DNA of 64,000 nucleotides from Hymenobacter sp. H14-R3 (GTDB lineage: Bacteria > Bacteroidota > Bacteroidia > Cytophagales > Hymenobacteraceae): positions 62,001-126,000 of the forward strand of contig NZ_JASITD010000007.1 of assembly GCF_030063445.1 (NCBI RefSeq), in the 5' to 3' direction. Made by a program: the position numbers and the translations under genes. A model generated the notes under the pieces. That model had not been told where the DNA came from and did no database searches. It saw only the letters and a program-made list of their open reading frames with translations. Shown here piece by piece: positions 33,864-42,981 of this stretch (positions within the stretch are counted from its first letter, which is position 1; each line of letters begins with the position of its first letter).

Positions 33864-34235
33864 ATGAATAACCTCCTCGTTGCCGCCGCTTGTCTCACGG
33901 CCAGCCTCGCCGCCACCCCAGCGCACAAGAAGCAGCCCGGCCAGGACTATCCCAAGTCCATTCAGGTGCGGGCTACTACGCTCACCCAGGCGCTGGCCCA
34001 CCGCATTCACCTCAATGAGGCCCAGTATGTGCGTATCAAGCGCCTGCACCTCCAATACCTGGGCGAGCGCCGCGAATTGGAGCAGTCGCTGGCCAGCGCC
34101 CCCGCCGCCGACCGCGATGCCAAGCTGGCTGCCGCCCAGCTGGGCTACGAGCAGTCGCTCAATGACCTGCTTCAGCCAAACCAGCGCGTGGCCTACCAGC
34201 AGCTGCGGGCCAACTTCACCGCCCACCGCCTCTAG
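33864..34235 (+). CDS. Small secreted helical protein (Spy/CpxP-like shape)
   Basis: The protein has 123 residues. MNNLLVAAACLTASLAATPA is a signal peptide. The mature part is strongly helical and charged: ATTLTQALAHRIHLNEAQYV, then HLQYLGERRELEQSLAS, then AAAQLGYEQSLNDLLQPNQR. Its layout resembles periplasmic Spy/CpxP-like or related stress proteins, but the LTxxQ motif is only loosely present. The function is not assigned. Confidence 0.6.
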   Translation: MNNLLVAAACLTASLAATPAHKKQPGQDYPKSIQVRATTLTQALAHRIHLNEAQYVRIKRLHLQYLGERRELEQSLASAPAADRDAKLAAAQLGYEQSLNDLLQPNQRVAYQQLRANFTAHRL

Positions 34236-34585
34236 CCAGCCACAACCCAATCCCCGCGGCACCGCTGGCCCCTCACCGGGCCAGTGGTGCTGCGGGAATG
34301 CGGATGGTGTTGAGTTCTGAAGGAAGTTGAACATCAACTCTGGAAGTGGCCGATGGCCCTTTCAGCTCGGTTGATAGAAATCAGAAACTGCCGGCCCCGC
34401 TCAACAGCTTGGGCTTGCAGGCGTCAGAATTAGTAGGCGTAACCAGTGCAGACTCGCTCTGGCAGGGGCGCGCCGCGCGGTTGGTCGCTACCCTCAAGCG
34501 CAAGCTGCCGGGGTAGGATAGGAGCCAAAAAAAGCCAGCCTACCGCACGGGTAGACTGGCTGATTTGTGAATGGGTGCCGATGCC
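34236..34585. other. Intergenic region with a possible coding remnant
   Basis: No complete gene is visible. A plus-strand frame open from 34331 to a TAG at 34514-34516 reads about 61 residues with protein-like composition (VADGPFSSVDRNQKL, LVGVTSADSLWQGRAARLV). It ends 16 bp before a terminator, as a real gene end would. It lacks a good start and may be the remains of a truncated gene. Confidence 0.3.
34533..34561. terminator. Bidirectional terminator next to gltA
   Basis: AGCCAGCCTACC pairs with GGTAGACTGGCT (one mismatch), with an A-run on the left. This gives a T-run for minus-strand transcription coming out of the citrate synthase gene. Confidence 0.8.
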
Positions 34586-35878
<1,293 letters not shown>

Positions 35879-36086
35879 TGGTTGGGTAGGATAGGGAAGT
35901 GAGTTAGCCGCTTATTTCAAGCGCGAAGCTACGGCCCAGGCGGTGAGCCGGGAAATTTTTCCTGGCTGGCGAGCCGTGCATACTACAGCGCAGGAAGCCT
36001 GCAGGTTTCCGTAAGTGCTACAGTTTAGGGCCTCAGCGTGGATTGGTAACGTTTGCAGTGATTTTTGCAGAGGGAATATGCGGGTG

Positions 36087-37508
36087 CTACTTTCCAATGC
36101 AAAATTGGGTAAAAATGCTCGTGAGCAGGTCGTCGGAAGAGATTTCGCCCGTAATCTCGCCCAGGGCGCCCAGCGTGTGGCGCAGGTCGGCGGCCAGCAG
36201 TTCGGTGCCCCGGCCTTCGTTGAGGCCCTGGCGCACGGCCGCCAGGTGCTCAGCGGCCCGCTCCAGGGCGCGGGCGTGGCGCACATTAGTCACGATGGTG
36301 GCCGTGCCGGTGGTGGCCAGCCCCGCCCCGCGCACCTGCGCCAGCAGCGCCGTCTGCAGCTCATCGAGCCCCTCGCGCTGGCTGGCCGCAATGAAGACCA
36401 CCGGCAGCGCTTGCGCCTGCTCACCGTGGGAAGTGGCCAACTGATAATCGCTAACCGATAGCTGAGCAGCCAGGTCGCGCTTGTTGCCCACGGCCAGCAC
36501 GGGCAGCTTGGGTAGGGCGGCGGTCAGCTCGGCAATATCGGCCTGTACTTCACTGGGTGTAAGCTCGGTAAGGTCGAAGAGGTAGAGTAGTAAGGCCGCT
36601 TGCCCGATACGCTCGCGGGTGCGGCGCACGCCGATGGCCTCCACCTCGTCGGCGGGGTTGTCGCGCAGGCCGGCCGTGTCTACAAAGCGGAACCGCAGGC
36701 CGTCGATACTCACCTCATCCTCAATAAAATCGCGGGTAGTACCCGGAATAGCCGATACGATGGCCCGCTCCTCGCGCAGCAGCGCGTTGAGCAGCGTAGA
36801 CTTGCCGGCGTTGGGCCGGCCGGCAATCACGGTGGTGATGCCATTTTTAATCACGTTGCCCAGCTCAAATGAGCGCAGCAGGCCCTGCACCACGCCTGTA
36901 ACCTCGGCCAGCAGCCGCGCCAGCCCGGTGCGGTCGGCAAACTCCACGTCTTCTTCACCAAAATCCAGCTCCAGCTCCAGTAGCGAGGCAAACGTGATGA
37001 GGCGGGCCCGCAGGCCCCGCAACTCGTCGGAGAAGCCGCCCCGCAGCTGATTCAGCGCCACCTGGTGGCTCAGGGCTGAGTCGGCGGCGATAAGGTCGGC
37101 CACGGCCTCGGCCTGGGCCAGGTCGAGCGCCCCGTTGAGGAACGCGCGTTTAGTAAACTCGCCGGCTTCGGCCAGGCGGGCGCCCTGGCGTAGCAGCGCC
37201 GCCAGCACCTGGCGCACAATAAAATCGGAGCCGTGGCCCGAAATCTCCACCACATCTTCGCGGGTGTAGGAGCGGGGGCCGCGGTAGAGCGCCACCACTA
37301 CCTCATCCAGTATCTGGGCGGTGCCGGGCTCGCGTAGCGTACCGTAGTGCAGGGTGTGGCCGGGCTGGGCCGACAGGTTTTTCTTCGAAAAAAGCGCCTG
37401 CACAATGCTCACTGCTTCGGGCCCCGAGAGGCGCACTACCGCCAGCGCCCCCACGCCGGGTGGGGTCGAGAGGGCCACAATAGTATCGGTGTAGCTAGCC
37501 GCAAGCAT
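36087..37508 (-). CDS. mnmE: tRNA uridine-5-carboxymethylaminomethyl modification GTPase MnmE
   Basis: The protein has 473 residues. With MnmG it makes the cmnm5U34 modification of tRNA wobble bases. The N-terminal folate-binding domain starts TIVALSTPPGVGALAVVRLS. The G domain (about 220-380) has AGRPNAGKSTLLNALL, GTTRDFIEDE and GNKRDLA. The C-terminal FCIGK carries the essential cysteine. Its ATG overlaps the TGA of the DtxR-like gene by 1 nt, implying co-transcription. Confidence 0.96.
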   Translation of the reverse strand: MLAASYTDTIVALSTPPGVGALAVVRLSGPEAVSIVQALFSKKNLSAQPGHTLHYGTLREPGTAQILDEVVVALYRGPRSYTREDVVEISGHGSDFIVRQVLAALLRQGARLAEAGEFTKRAFLNGALDLAQAEAVADLIAADSALSHQVALNQLRGGFSDELRGLRARLITFASLLELELDFGEEDVEFADRTGLARLLAEVTGVVQGLLRSFELGNVIKNGITTVIAGRPNAGKSTLLNALLREERAIVSAIPGTTRDFIEDEVSIDGLRFRFVDTAGLRDNPADEVEAIGVRRTRERIGQAALLLYLFDLTELTPSEVQADIAELTAALPKLPVLAVGNKRDLAAQLSVSDYQLATSHGEQAQALPVVFIAASQREGLDELQTALLAQVRGAGLATTGTATIVTNVRHARALERAAEHLAAVRQGLNEGRGTELLAADLRHTLGALGEITGEISSDDLLTSIFTQFCIGK

Positions 37509-38161
37509 CAGGCAGTAAATAAGTTGCGGCCCACTTCGGCCGAAATAAGAACGGTGCGCCCCTCGTTAACGCATAGCTCCAGGGAGTTGTCGAACGCTAC
37601 TCTGCTGAGCACCTGCACCTGCGCGCCCAGCGGCAGGCCCACTTTATCGAGGTATTGGAGAAAGGGGGCGGAGGTGTCTTTCACGGCGGCCAGCGTGCCG
37701 CACTCGCCCACGGCCAGCTCGGCCAGCAGGCGGTAGTCGGGGCGGCGCATGGCGCCATCCTCGGCCGGAATGGGGTCGCCGTGCGGGTCAAGCGTCGGGA
37801 AGTTCAGGAACGCATCGAGCCGGCGCGTAAGCAAGGGCGACTGCATGTGCTCCAGCTCCTCGGCTACGTCGTGCACCTCGTCCCAGCTAAAGCCCAGGTG
37901 CTGCACCAAAAATACCTCCCACAGCCGGTGCTTGCGCACGGTGAGCAGGGCCAGGCGGCGGCCCTCTGCCGTGAGGCGCACGCCCTTATACTTCTCGTAT
38001 TCAAGCAGTTCCTTCTCGGCTAGGCGGCGCAGCATGTCCGTAACCGAGGCGGCGCGGGTGCTAAGCCCCGCCGCAATGCGGTTGGTGCTCACATCCTGCC
38101 CCGGCTCGGCCTCGGCCAGCTTATAAATGGTTTTGAGATAGTTTTCCTCGGCAATCGTCAT
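37508..38161 (-). CDS. DtxR/MntR-family metal-dependent transcriptional regulator
   Basis: The protein has 217 residues. A winged helix-turn-helix lies at the N-terminus (ENYLKTIYKLAEAEPGQDVS, then TRAASVTDMLRRLAEKELLE). A dimerisation and metal-binding domain follows (HRLWEVFLVQHLGFSWDEVH, AEELEHMQS with metal-ligand His and Glu), and a C-terminal FeoA/SH3-like domain ends the protein. It should repress iron or manganese uptake genes when metal is plentiful. Pairing with mnmE in one operon is unusual by function and probably incidental. Confidence 0.9.
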   Translation of the reverse strand: MTIAEENYLKTIYKLAEAEPGQDVSTNRIAAGLSTRAASVTDMLRRLAEKELLEYEKYKGVRLTAEGRRLALLTVRKHRLWEVFLVQHLGFSWDEVHDVAEELEHMQSPLLTRRLDAFLNFPTLDPHGDPIPAEDGAMRRPDYRLLAELAVGECGTLAAVKDTSAPFLQYLDKVGLPLGAQVQVLSRVAFDNSLELCVNEGRTVLISAEVGRNLFTA

Positions 38162-38167
38162 TCAACT

Positions 38168-38243
38168 AAGTGCGGTAAGCATTGGCTTACCGTTGGAGTA
38201 CATGGATAATTGGCTGAACGGTAAGCTGAAGCTTGCCGCACTT
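38168..38243. repeat. TGCGGTAAGC palindromic element (copy 1)
   Basis: AAGTGCGGTAAGCATTGGCT(TACCGTT) and the inverted AACGGTAAGCTGAAGCTTGC(CGCACTT) match at about 22 of 27 positions, and each half holds a smaller hairpin. It separates fabH (stop at 38246) from the DtxR-like gene. A second copy is at 62139-62215. Confidence 0.7.
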
Positions 38244-38245
38244 GC

Positions 38246-39265
38246 TCACCACTTTATGAGCGCCGAGGCCCAGGTGAAGCCCGAGCCGAAAGCAGCCAGG
38301 CACACGAGGTCGCCGCGCTTGATACGGCCTTCCTGCACGGCCTCGCTGAGGGCGATGGGGATGCTGGCGGCCGTGGTGTTGCCGTAGCGCTGGATGTTAC
38401 TGAACACCTTGTCGTCACTCAGGCCCATTTTCTGCTGCACGTACTGCGTAATACGCAGGTTGGCCTGGTGCGGAATGAGCAGGTCGATGTCGGCGGCTTG
38501 GTAGTTGTTCTGGTCGAGCGCCTCCTTAATAACCTGCGGGAAGCGCACCACGGCGTGCTTAAACACGTTCTGGCCGTTCATATAAGGGTACATATCCTGC
38601 TCATTGGCAATGGCATAGTCCACGCGGCCCTCGCGGTTGGAGCCAGGCTCCTTCACAATCAGCTCCTCGGCAAACTCGCCCTGCGCGTGCAGGTGGGTGC
38701 TGAGAATACCGTTGCCCTCGGTGCGCGCCGGGCGCAGTATCACTGCGCCCGCGCCGTCGCCAAAAATGACCGACACGGCCCGGCCGCGCATGGTTTTATC
38801 GAGGCCCGAGGAGTGGATTTCGGAGCCCACTACCAGCACGGTATCGTACATGCCGGTGCGGATGAACTGGTCGGCCACCGACAGCCCGTAGATGAAGCCC
38901 GAGCACTGGTTGCGCACATCCAGAGCCGGCACGTTGCCGGTCATGCCCAGCTCGCGCTGCAGGAGTACGCCCGAGCCGGGGAAGAAGTAATCGGGTGATA
39001 ATGTGGCGAATACGATAAGCTGCACATCGGCCACGGTGAGACCGGCGTTGGCCAGGGCGCGGCGGGCGGCTTCGGCTCCCATGTTGGCGGTAGTGTCCTT
39101 GCCTTCCTCAAACCAGCGCCGCTCCTGAATGCCGGTGCGCTCCTGAATCCAAGCATCGGTGGTAGACATCAGCTCTTCAAGCTCGGCATTTTTAACAACG
39201 CGGTCGGGGACGTAGTGGCCCACGCCGGCAATTTCGGCGTGGCGCAAAGTGGTAGGAGAAGCCAT
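38246..39265 (-). CDS. fabH: Beta-ketoacyl-ACP synthase III
   Basis: The protein has 339 residues. It starts fatty acid synthesis by condensing an acyl-CoA primer with malonyl-ACP. The catalytic triad is visible: Cys in LDVRNQCSGFIYGLSVADQ, His in LLIPHQANLRITQYV, and Asn in QRYGNTTAASIPIAL. The ATG at 39265 (MASPTTLRHAEIAGVGHYVP) fits the family N-terminus, and the preceding 24 codons do not. No other fab genes are adjacent. Confidence 0.93.
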   Translation of the reverse strand: MASPTTLRHAEIAGVGHYVPDRVVKNAELEELMSTTDAWIQERTGIQERRWFEEGKDTTANMGAEAARRALANAGLTVADVQLIVFATLSPDYFFPGSGVLLQRELGMTGNVPALDVRNQCSGFIYGLSVADQFIRTGMYDTVLVVGSEIHSSGLDKTMRGRAVSVIFGDGAGAVILRPARTEGNGILSTHLHAQGEFAEELIVKEPGSNREGRVDYAIANEQDMYPYMNGQNVFKHAVVRFPQVIKEALDQNNYQAADIDLLIPHQANLRITQYVQQKMGLSDDKVFSNIQRYGNTTAASIPIALSEAVQEGRIKRGDLVCLAAFGSGFTWASALIKW

Positions 39266-39392
39266 TGGAATAGGAAGCGTGAGGGTGGGCAGGGGGGGAG
39301 AGCGCTGAACGAAGCCAGCAGGTAAGCTGGCCCGCAAATAAGAAAAATTTATCCGAAATAATTCGGCTGGCTACCAGCCCGCCCCCATCCGG

Positions 39393-40613
39393 CTACGCGA
39401 AAGGGGCCGCAAAGGTCGGTCCTGGCAGGAGGCTTTCCAGCAAAACTCGTAATTTTTTGCCCTCGCCTGCCCATTGCACTGTCTCGGTGGGCACGCCGGC
39501 GGGGTAGAAAAGGGCGTCCGGCAAGGCCGCGGCTACGGCTGCCGCGGTGCTGGGCGCATCAGCAAAATCCACTACCAGGCCAGCTTGGTATTTACTCAAC
39601 TCGCTTTCCCATAGTGAGTTGTGTGGAATGAGAATGGGCAAGCCGTGCGCCAGGTACTCGAACAGCTTGGTGGGCTGGCAGCGCTCGGTACTGGTGTGAG
39701 GTCGGTAGGGCAGCAGCCCCAGGTGGCTGCGCGCTATTTCGGCCACAATGCGGCGATGCGGCACCAGCCGGGCCCCGCCAACGAGCGTGAGCCAGGTGCT
39801 TTCGGTGGCCGCTACCCGTTGTAAATCAAGCAGTAAGCCAGGCTGCTGGCAAAAACCGACAATAGTGAGCGTGGCCCCGCCGGGCCGGGTGGCGCGCAGG
39901 TGGCGCGCCAGCTCAATAGCCTCCCACACCCCGTTGAGCACCGAGATGGTGCCCGAAAATAACAGCCGTAGCGGCTCGGCGGGCGTGGGTAGCGGGCGGG
40001 CCACGCGGGGAAGCTGTTCACCGGGCGCGGGCTGGTATTTGTTTTCGAGTAGTAGCACCCGGCTGGCGGGCAGCCGCGCTAGAAAGGGCAGCTCGGGCGC
40101 GTAGCTGGCTTCGGCCAGCAGCACGGCCGCCGCGCGCGCCGCCGCCGCGCCTTCCACCCAGCGCAGGCCCGCCGCCAGCCCGCGCTTGAGCCAGCCACGG
40201 TACACCTGCTGGGTGCGCACGTTGAGGGCATAATTCTCCCGGATGTCATACATGAACTGCCGACCGCCGCCCAGCGCCCGCCACAGCAGCGTGAGCGGCA
40301 GCAGTTCGGGCGCGTGCACAATAACCATACTGGGCCGCAGCGCCCGCAGCAGCCGCCAGTAGCGGCCTTGGGCCAGCAGGCGGCCCAGCCCCAGCCGCGA
40401 GCCCCAGAAAATGCGGTGCTGGCCCACCGGCGGCCCGGTGTCGGCCGTTGGCGCAGGCCCGGCGCTGCCGCAGGTGCGCCCCGCCACGTGCACCTGCCAG
40501 CCGGGGCGGGCGCGCAGCGTTTCGGCAAACTTGCCCCGCATGCGGGTATCATCCACCGGCTTGAGGACGGAGGCTAGCAAAAGCCGCGTTGGAGAGGAGA
40601 AATTGGCCGGCAT
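39393..40613 (-). CDS. Glycosyltransferase family 4 (GT-B)
   Basis: The protein has 406 residues. The N-terminal half begins TRLLLASVLKPVDDTRMRGK. The C-terminal nucleotide-sugar domain has LRLLFSGTISVLNGVWEAIE, LVGGARLVPHRRIVAEIARS, and the E-x7-E-like QPTKLFEYLAHGLPILIPHN that is typical of GT4 enzymes. The substrate is unknown; a role in polysaccharide or glycoconjugate synthesis is likely. The start at 40613 is preferred because the ten residues before it look unrelated. It is divergent from dapD. Confidence 0.85.
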   Translation of the reverse strand: MPANFSSPTRLLLASVLKPVDDTRMRGKFAETLRARPGWQVHVAGRTCGSAGPAPTADTGPPVGQHRIFWGSRLGLGRLLAQGRYWRLLRALRPSMVIVHAPELLPLTLLWRALGGGRQFMYDIRENYALNVRTQQVYRGWLKRGLAAGLRWVEGAAAARAAAVLLAEASYAPELPFLARLPASRVLLLENKYQPAPGEQLPRVARPLPTPAEPLRLLFSGTISVLNGVWEAIELARHLRATRPGGATLTIVGFCQQPGLLLDLQRVAATESTWLTLVGGARLVPHRRIVAEIARSHLGLLPYRPHTSTERCQPTKLFEYLAHGLPILIPHNSLWESELSKYQAGLVVDFADAPSTAAAVAAALPDALFYPAGVPTETVQWAGEGKKLRVLLESLLPGPTFAAPFA

Positions 40614-40672
40614 GGCGGGCGGGGCGCACGAAAAGGCAGCCAATCGGCTAGCCTACCTGCCCCCAAAGATGC

Positions 40673-40680
40673 TAGTTTTG
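40673..40680 (+). promoter_or_regulatory. Candidate promoter -7 box for dapD
   Basis: TAGTTTTG matches TAnnTTTG exactly and lies 29 nt before the dapD ATG. No clear -33 TTTG is visible. Confidence 0.45.
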
Positions 40681-40709
40681 CCGGTAATTAACTCTTAACT
40701 GCTTTTCCC

Positions 40710-41573
40710 ATGGAAAATACGGAAACTCATCACAGCCCCGTGCTCGACCGCTTTGCCGCCCAGGAGGCCATTGAGGAAGCCTGGAACGACCGCACCCTGC
40801 TCGACCAGCCCGAAACCAAAGCCGCCATCGAGCACGTTATCGAAGACCTCGACAAGGGCAAGCTGCGCGTAGCCGAGCCCCCGACCGAAGAAGGCGGCGA
40901 CTGGAAAATCAACGAGTGGGTGAAGAAGGCCGTCATTCTCTATTTCCCCATTCGCCAGATGGCGACCCACGAAATCGGCCCTTTTGAGTACCACGACAAG
41001 ATGCTGCTCAAAACCGACTACGCCGGCCAAAAAGTGCGCGTGGTGCCGCCCGCCGTGGCCCGCTATGGGGCCTACCTGGCCCCCGGCGTTATCCTGATGC
41101 CCAGCTATACCAACATCGGGGCCTATGTGGGCGAGGGCACGATGGTGGACACCTGGGCCACTGTGGGCTCGTGCGCCCAGGTGGGCAAGCACGTGCACCT
41201 GAGCGGCGGCGTAGGCCTCGGCGGCGTGCTGGAGCCCGTGCAAGCCCAGCCCGTCATCATTGAGGACGGCGCGTTCATCGGCTCGCGCTGCATCTTGGTT
41301 GAAGGCTGCCGCATTGGCAAGGAAGCCGTAATTGGGGCGGGCGTTACCATTACCGGCAGCACCAAAATCATCGACGTAACCGGCCCCGAGCCCAAGGAAT
41401 ACCGCGGCTACGTGCCGCCCCGCTCGGTTGTTATTCCGGGCACCATTCCGAAGCAGTTTCCGGCCGGCGAGTACCAGGTGCCCTGCGCGCTTATTATCGG
41501 TCAGCGCAAGCCGAGTACGGACTTGAAAACCTCGCTCAACGACGCGTTGCGTGATTTCGGAGTGAGCGTATAA
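40710..41573 (+). CDS. dapD: 2,3,4,5-tetrahydropyridine-2,6-dicarboxylate N-succinyltransferase
   Basis: The protein has 287 residues. DapD succinylates tetrahydrodipicolinate in the lysine/diaminopimelate pathway. It is a left-handed beta-helix trimer built of hexapeptide repeats: NIGAYVGEGTMVDTWATVGS, then GGVGLGGVLEPVQAQPVIIE and AFIGSRCILVEGCRIGKEAV. An N-terminal helical domain (WKINEWVKKAVILYFPIRQM) binds substrate. It is followed 9 bp later by the disrupted small gene. Confidence 0.95.
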   Translation: MENTETHHSPVLDRFAAQEAIEEAWNDRTLLDQPETKAAIEHVIEDLDKGKLRVAEPPTEEGGDWKINEWVKKAVILYFPIRQMATHEIGPFEYHDKMLLKTDYAGQKVRVVPPAVARYGAYLAPGVILMPSYTNIGAYVGEGTMVDTWATVGSCAQVGKHVHLSGGVGLGGVLEPVQAQPVIIEDGAFIGSRCILVEGCRIGKEAVIGAGVTITGSTKIIDVTGPEPKEYRGYVPPRSVVIPGTIPKQFPAGEYQVPCALIIGQRKPSTDLKTSLNDALRDFGVSV

Positions 41574-41847
41574 TTTTGCTAAATGAGCGTATATTATTTC
41601 GACGATGAAGAAGAAGGATTGGCTCGGGAAACGAGCCATCCTTTTTTTGTGTCGCACGCTACATCAGATTTCTACTATAATTTAAGGGATTACTTCTCTC
41701 CTTTTGGAAATGACTCTGGTTCTGATATGCTATTCTACTTGCAAGAGTGGTTTAATGAACGCTCGCAGGATGAAGACATAACAAGCTTCCTGCTAGAATT
41801 TCTTGAAATTAATCACCCTGGTAGTTTTGATTACATAAATTTGAGTA

Positions 41848-42018
41848 AGTACCCGTCGCTAATTAGTTTATGATATCAAGAACGTCATGCTGAGCTTGTC
41901 GAAGCATCTCTACCACGAGAGTAATCTCAATATTCAGAGTTAGTTACGCGGCAGAGATGCTTCGACAAGCTCAGCATGACGTTCTTTTTTTAACATAAAC
42001 TATTTACTGACAAGTACT
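41848..42018. mobile_element. TA-flanked MITE-like element, copy 1 (with nested palindrome)
   Basis: The left terminus AGTACCCGTCGCTAATTAGT(TTATG) matches the terminus of the element at 60486. The right terminus CATAAACTATTTACTGACAA(GTACT) matches its inverse at 19 of 25 positions. Both sides are flanked by TA (41846-41847 and 42019-42020). There is no coding capacity. The centre is filled by the GAACGTC palindrome at 41878-41986. TA duplication points to an IS630/Tc1-mariner-type transposase acting in trans. Confidence 0.8.
41878..41986. repeat. GAACGTC-family palindrome (copy 2), nested in a MITE
   Basis: The arms are perfect over 34 bp, starting AAGAACGTCATGCTGAGCTT, around a 41-nt centre, and the right arm runs into seven T. 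The same termini occur at 2881-2990 and 53460-53484. The position inside another element shows that it arrived later or recombined there. It also makes a strong terminator. Confidence 0.8.
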
Positions 42019-42265
42019 TAAATTCCAACAGCTAGCTGAGTTTGCTGTAAATAAACAAATTTATTGTGATGGTATTGACCAGTTCATAGTTGCTGCAGCT
42101 TTTGGTCAATGCAAAATTTCTGGCATGATTGATAAAGCCCTGTTCGTAATAGCAGAAAAGGCTTTATGTAGGCAATATTACTTTGCTAAAAAGGCTGGGC
42201 AAAAAGAAAATATTTCCTGGCCTTATACAAACCAATATCTGCAACGTATAGAAGTAATGCAAGCA

Positions 42266-42335
42266 GCTTTGAACAGTATGAAAGCAAAAAAGCCCGCTAA
42301 TTAGCGGGCTTTTTTGCTTTCATACTGTTCAAAGC
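42266..42335. terminator. Perfect 70-bp palindrome, bidirectional terminator
   Basis: The arm GCTTTGAACAGTATGAAAGC continues through AAAAAAGCCCGCTAA (35 bp) and is followed at once by its exact complement. It has inner GC-rich stems with A- and T-runs for termination in both directions. It contains the last 13 codons of the disrupted gene and ends 5 bp before the msrA stop. Confidence 0.88.
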
Positions 42336-42340
42336 AGTGC

Positions 42341-42883
42341 TTATGCCGCTACCGGCTTCAGCTTCTCGCCAAACAGCGCCTTCACCTTGTCCACTTTGGG
42401 CTTGGCCACAAACTGGCAGTAGGGCTCGTGGCCGTGCATGTTGAAGTAGTTCTGGTGGTAGTTCTCGGCGGCGTAGAACTCGGGGGCCGCCGTGATTTCC
42501 GTTACCACGGGGTTCGGGAAAGCGTGGCCGTCGTTGAGCTTCTGCTTGTATTCTTCGGCGAACTGCTTTTGCTCGTCGTTGTGGTAGTAGATAACCGAGC
42601 GGTACTGCGTGCCCGCGTCGGCCCCCTGGCGGTTGAGGGTGGTGGGGTCGTGGGTTTTCCAGAAGATTTCCAGCAGCTCCTTGTAGCTAATCACGGCTGG
42701 GTCGAAGGCGATGTCAATCACCTCGGCGTGGCCGGTCATGCCGCTGCATACTTCCTTGTAAGTGGGGTTTTTGTTGCGGCCGCCGGCATAGCCGGAAACC
42801 ACTTTCTCCACACCCTTCAAGTTTTGAAAAACGGCCTCGACGCACCAGAAGCAGCCGGCGCCGAATAATGCATGTTCAGTCAC
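42341..42883 (-). CDS. msrA: Peptide-methionine (S)-S-oxide reductase
   Basis: The protein has 180 residues. It repairs S-sulfoxide methionine. The active-site block is EHALFGAGCFWCVEAVFQNL with the catalytic Cys in GCFWC. GYAGGRNKNPTYKEVCSGMTGH and the EIFWKTHDPT segment follow (quoted in part). A GTG start at 42883 is chosen, because the only upstream ATG (42931) falls inside the terminator of the preceding gene. Confidence 0.92.
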   Translation of the reverse strand: MTEHALFGAGCFWCVEAVFQNLKGVEKVVSGYAGGRNKNPTYKEVCSGMTGHAEVIDIAFDPAVISYKELLEIFWKTHDPTTLNRQGADAGTQYRSVIYYHNDEQKQFAEEYKQKLNDGHAFPNPVVTEITAAPEFYAAENYHQNYFNMHGHEPYCQFVAKPKVDKVKALFGEKLKPVAA

Positions 42884-42904
42884 GGAATTGTCAGTTAAAG
42901 CGAT

Positions 42905-42937
42905 GAAAAAACGGCTCCCAGCTAGTGCCAAGAGCCG
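42905..42937 (-). terminator. Terminator of the hydroxybutyryl-CoA dehydrogenase gene
   Basis: On the minus strand CGGCTC and GAGCCG pair around a 14-nt loop, followed by six or seven T. It separates this gene from msrA and shows that the upstream ATG of msrA is not used. Confidence 0.75.
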
Positions 42938-42981
42938 CTCATCTAACGTGTAGCCGGGCCGGGTAGTTCAGCTATTGGCGG

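Larger units (their letters stand above)
41583..42304 (+). pseudogene. Small AT-rich gene of unknown function split by a MITE-like element
   Basis: The first part encodes 87 residues (SVYYFDDEEEGLARETSHPF ... FDYINLS) and runs into the terminal repeat of the element at 41848. There it acquires nine foreign residues and a stop (TGA at 41871-41873). The frame reopens after 42020 (KFQQLAEFAVNKQIYCDGID ...) and ends at 42304 in the terminator. Deleting the element plus one TA copy joins NLS to KFQQ in frame, giving 182 residues. No family is recognised. Composition is much more AT-rich than dapD, suggesting acquisition. Confidence 0.8.

Noticed and set aside
42883..42931. ATG at 42931 as the start of msrA
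   Set aside because: It lies inside the terminator hairpin of the upstream gene, and the extra 16 residues do not fit the family.
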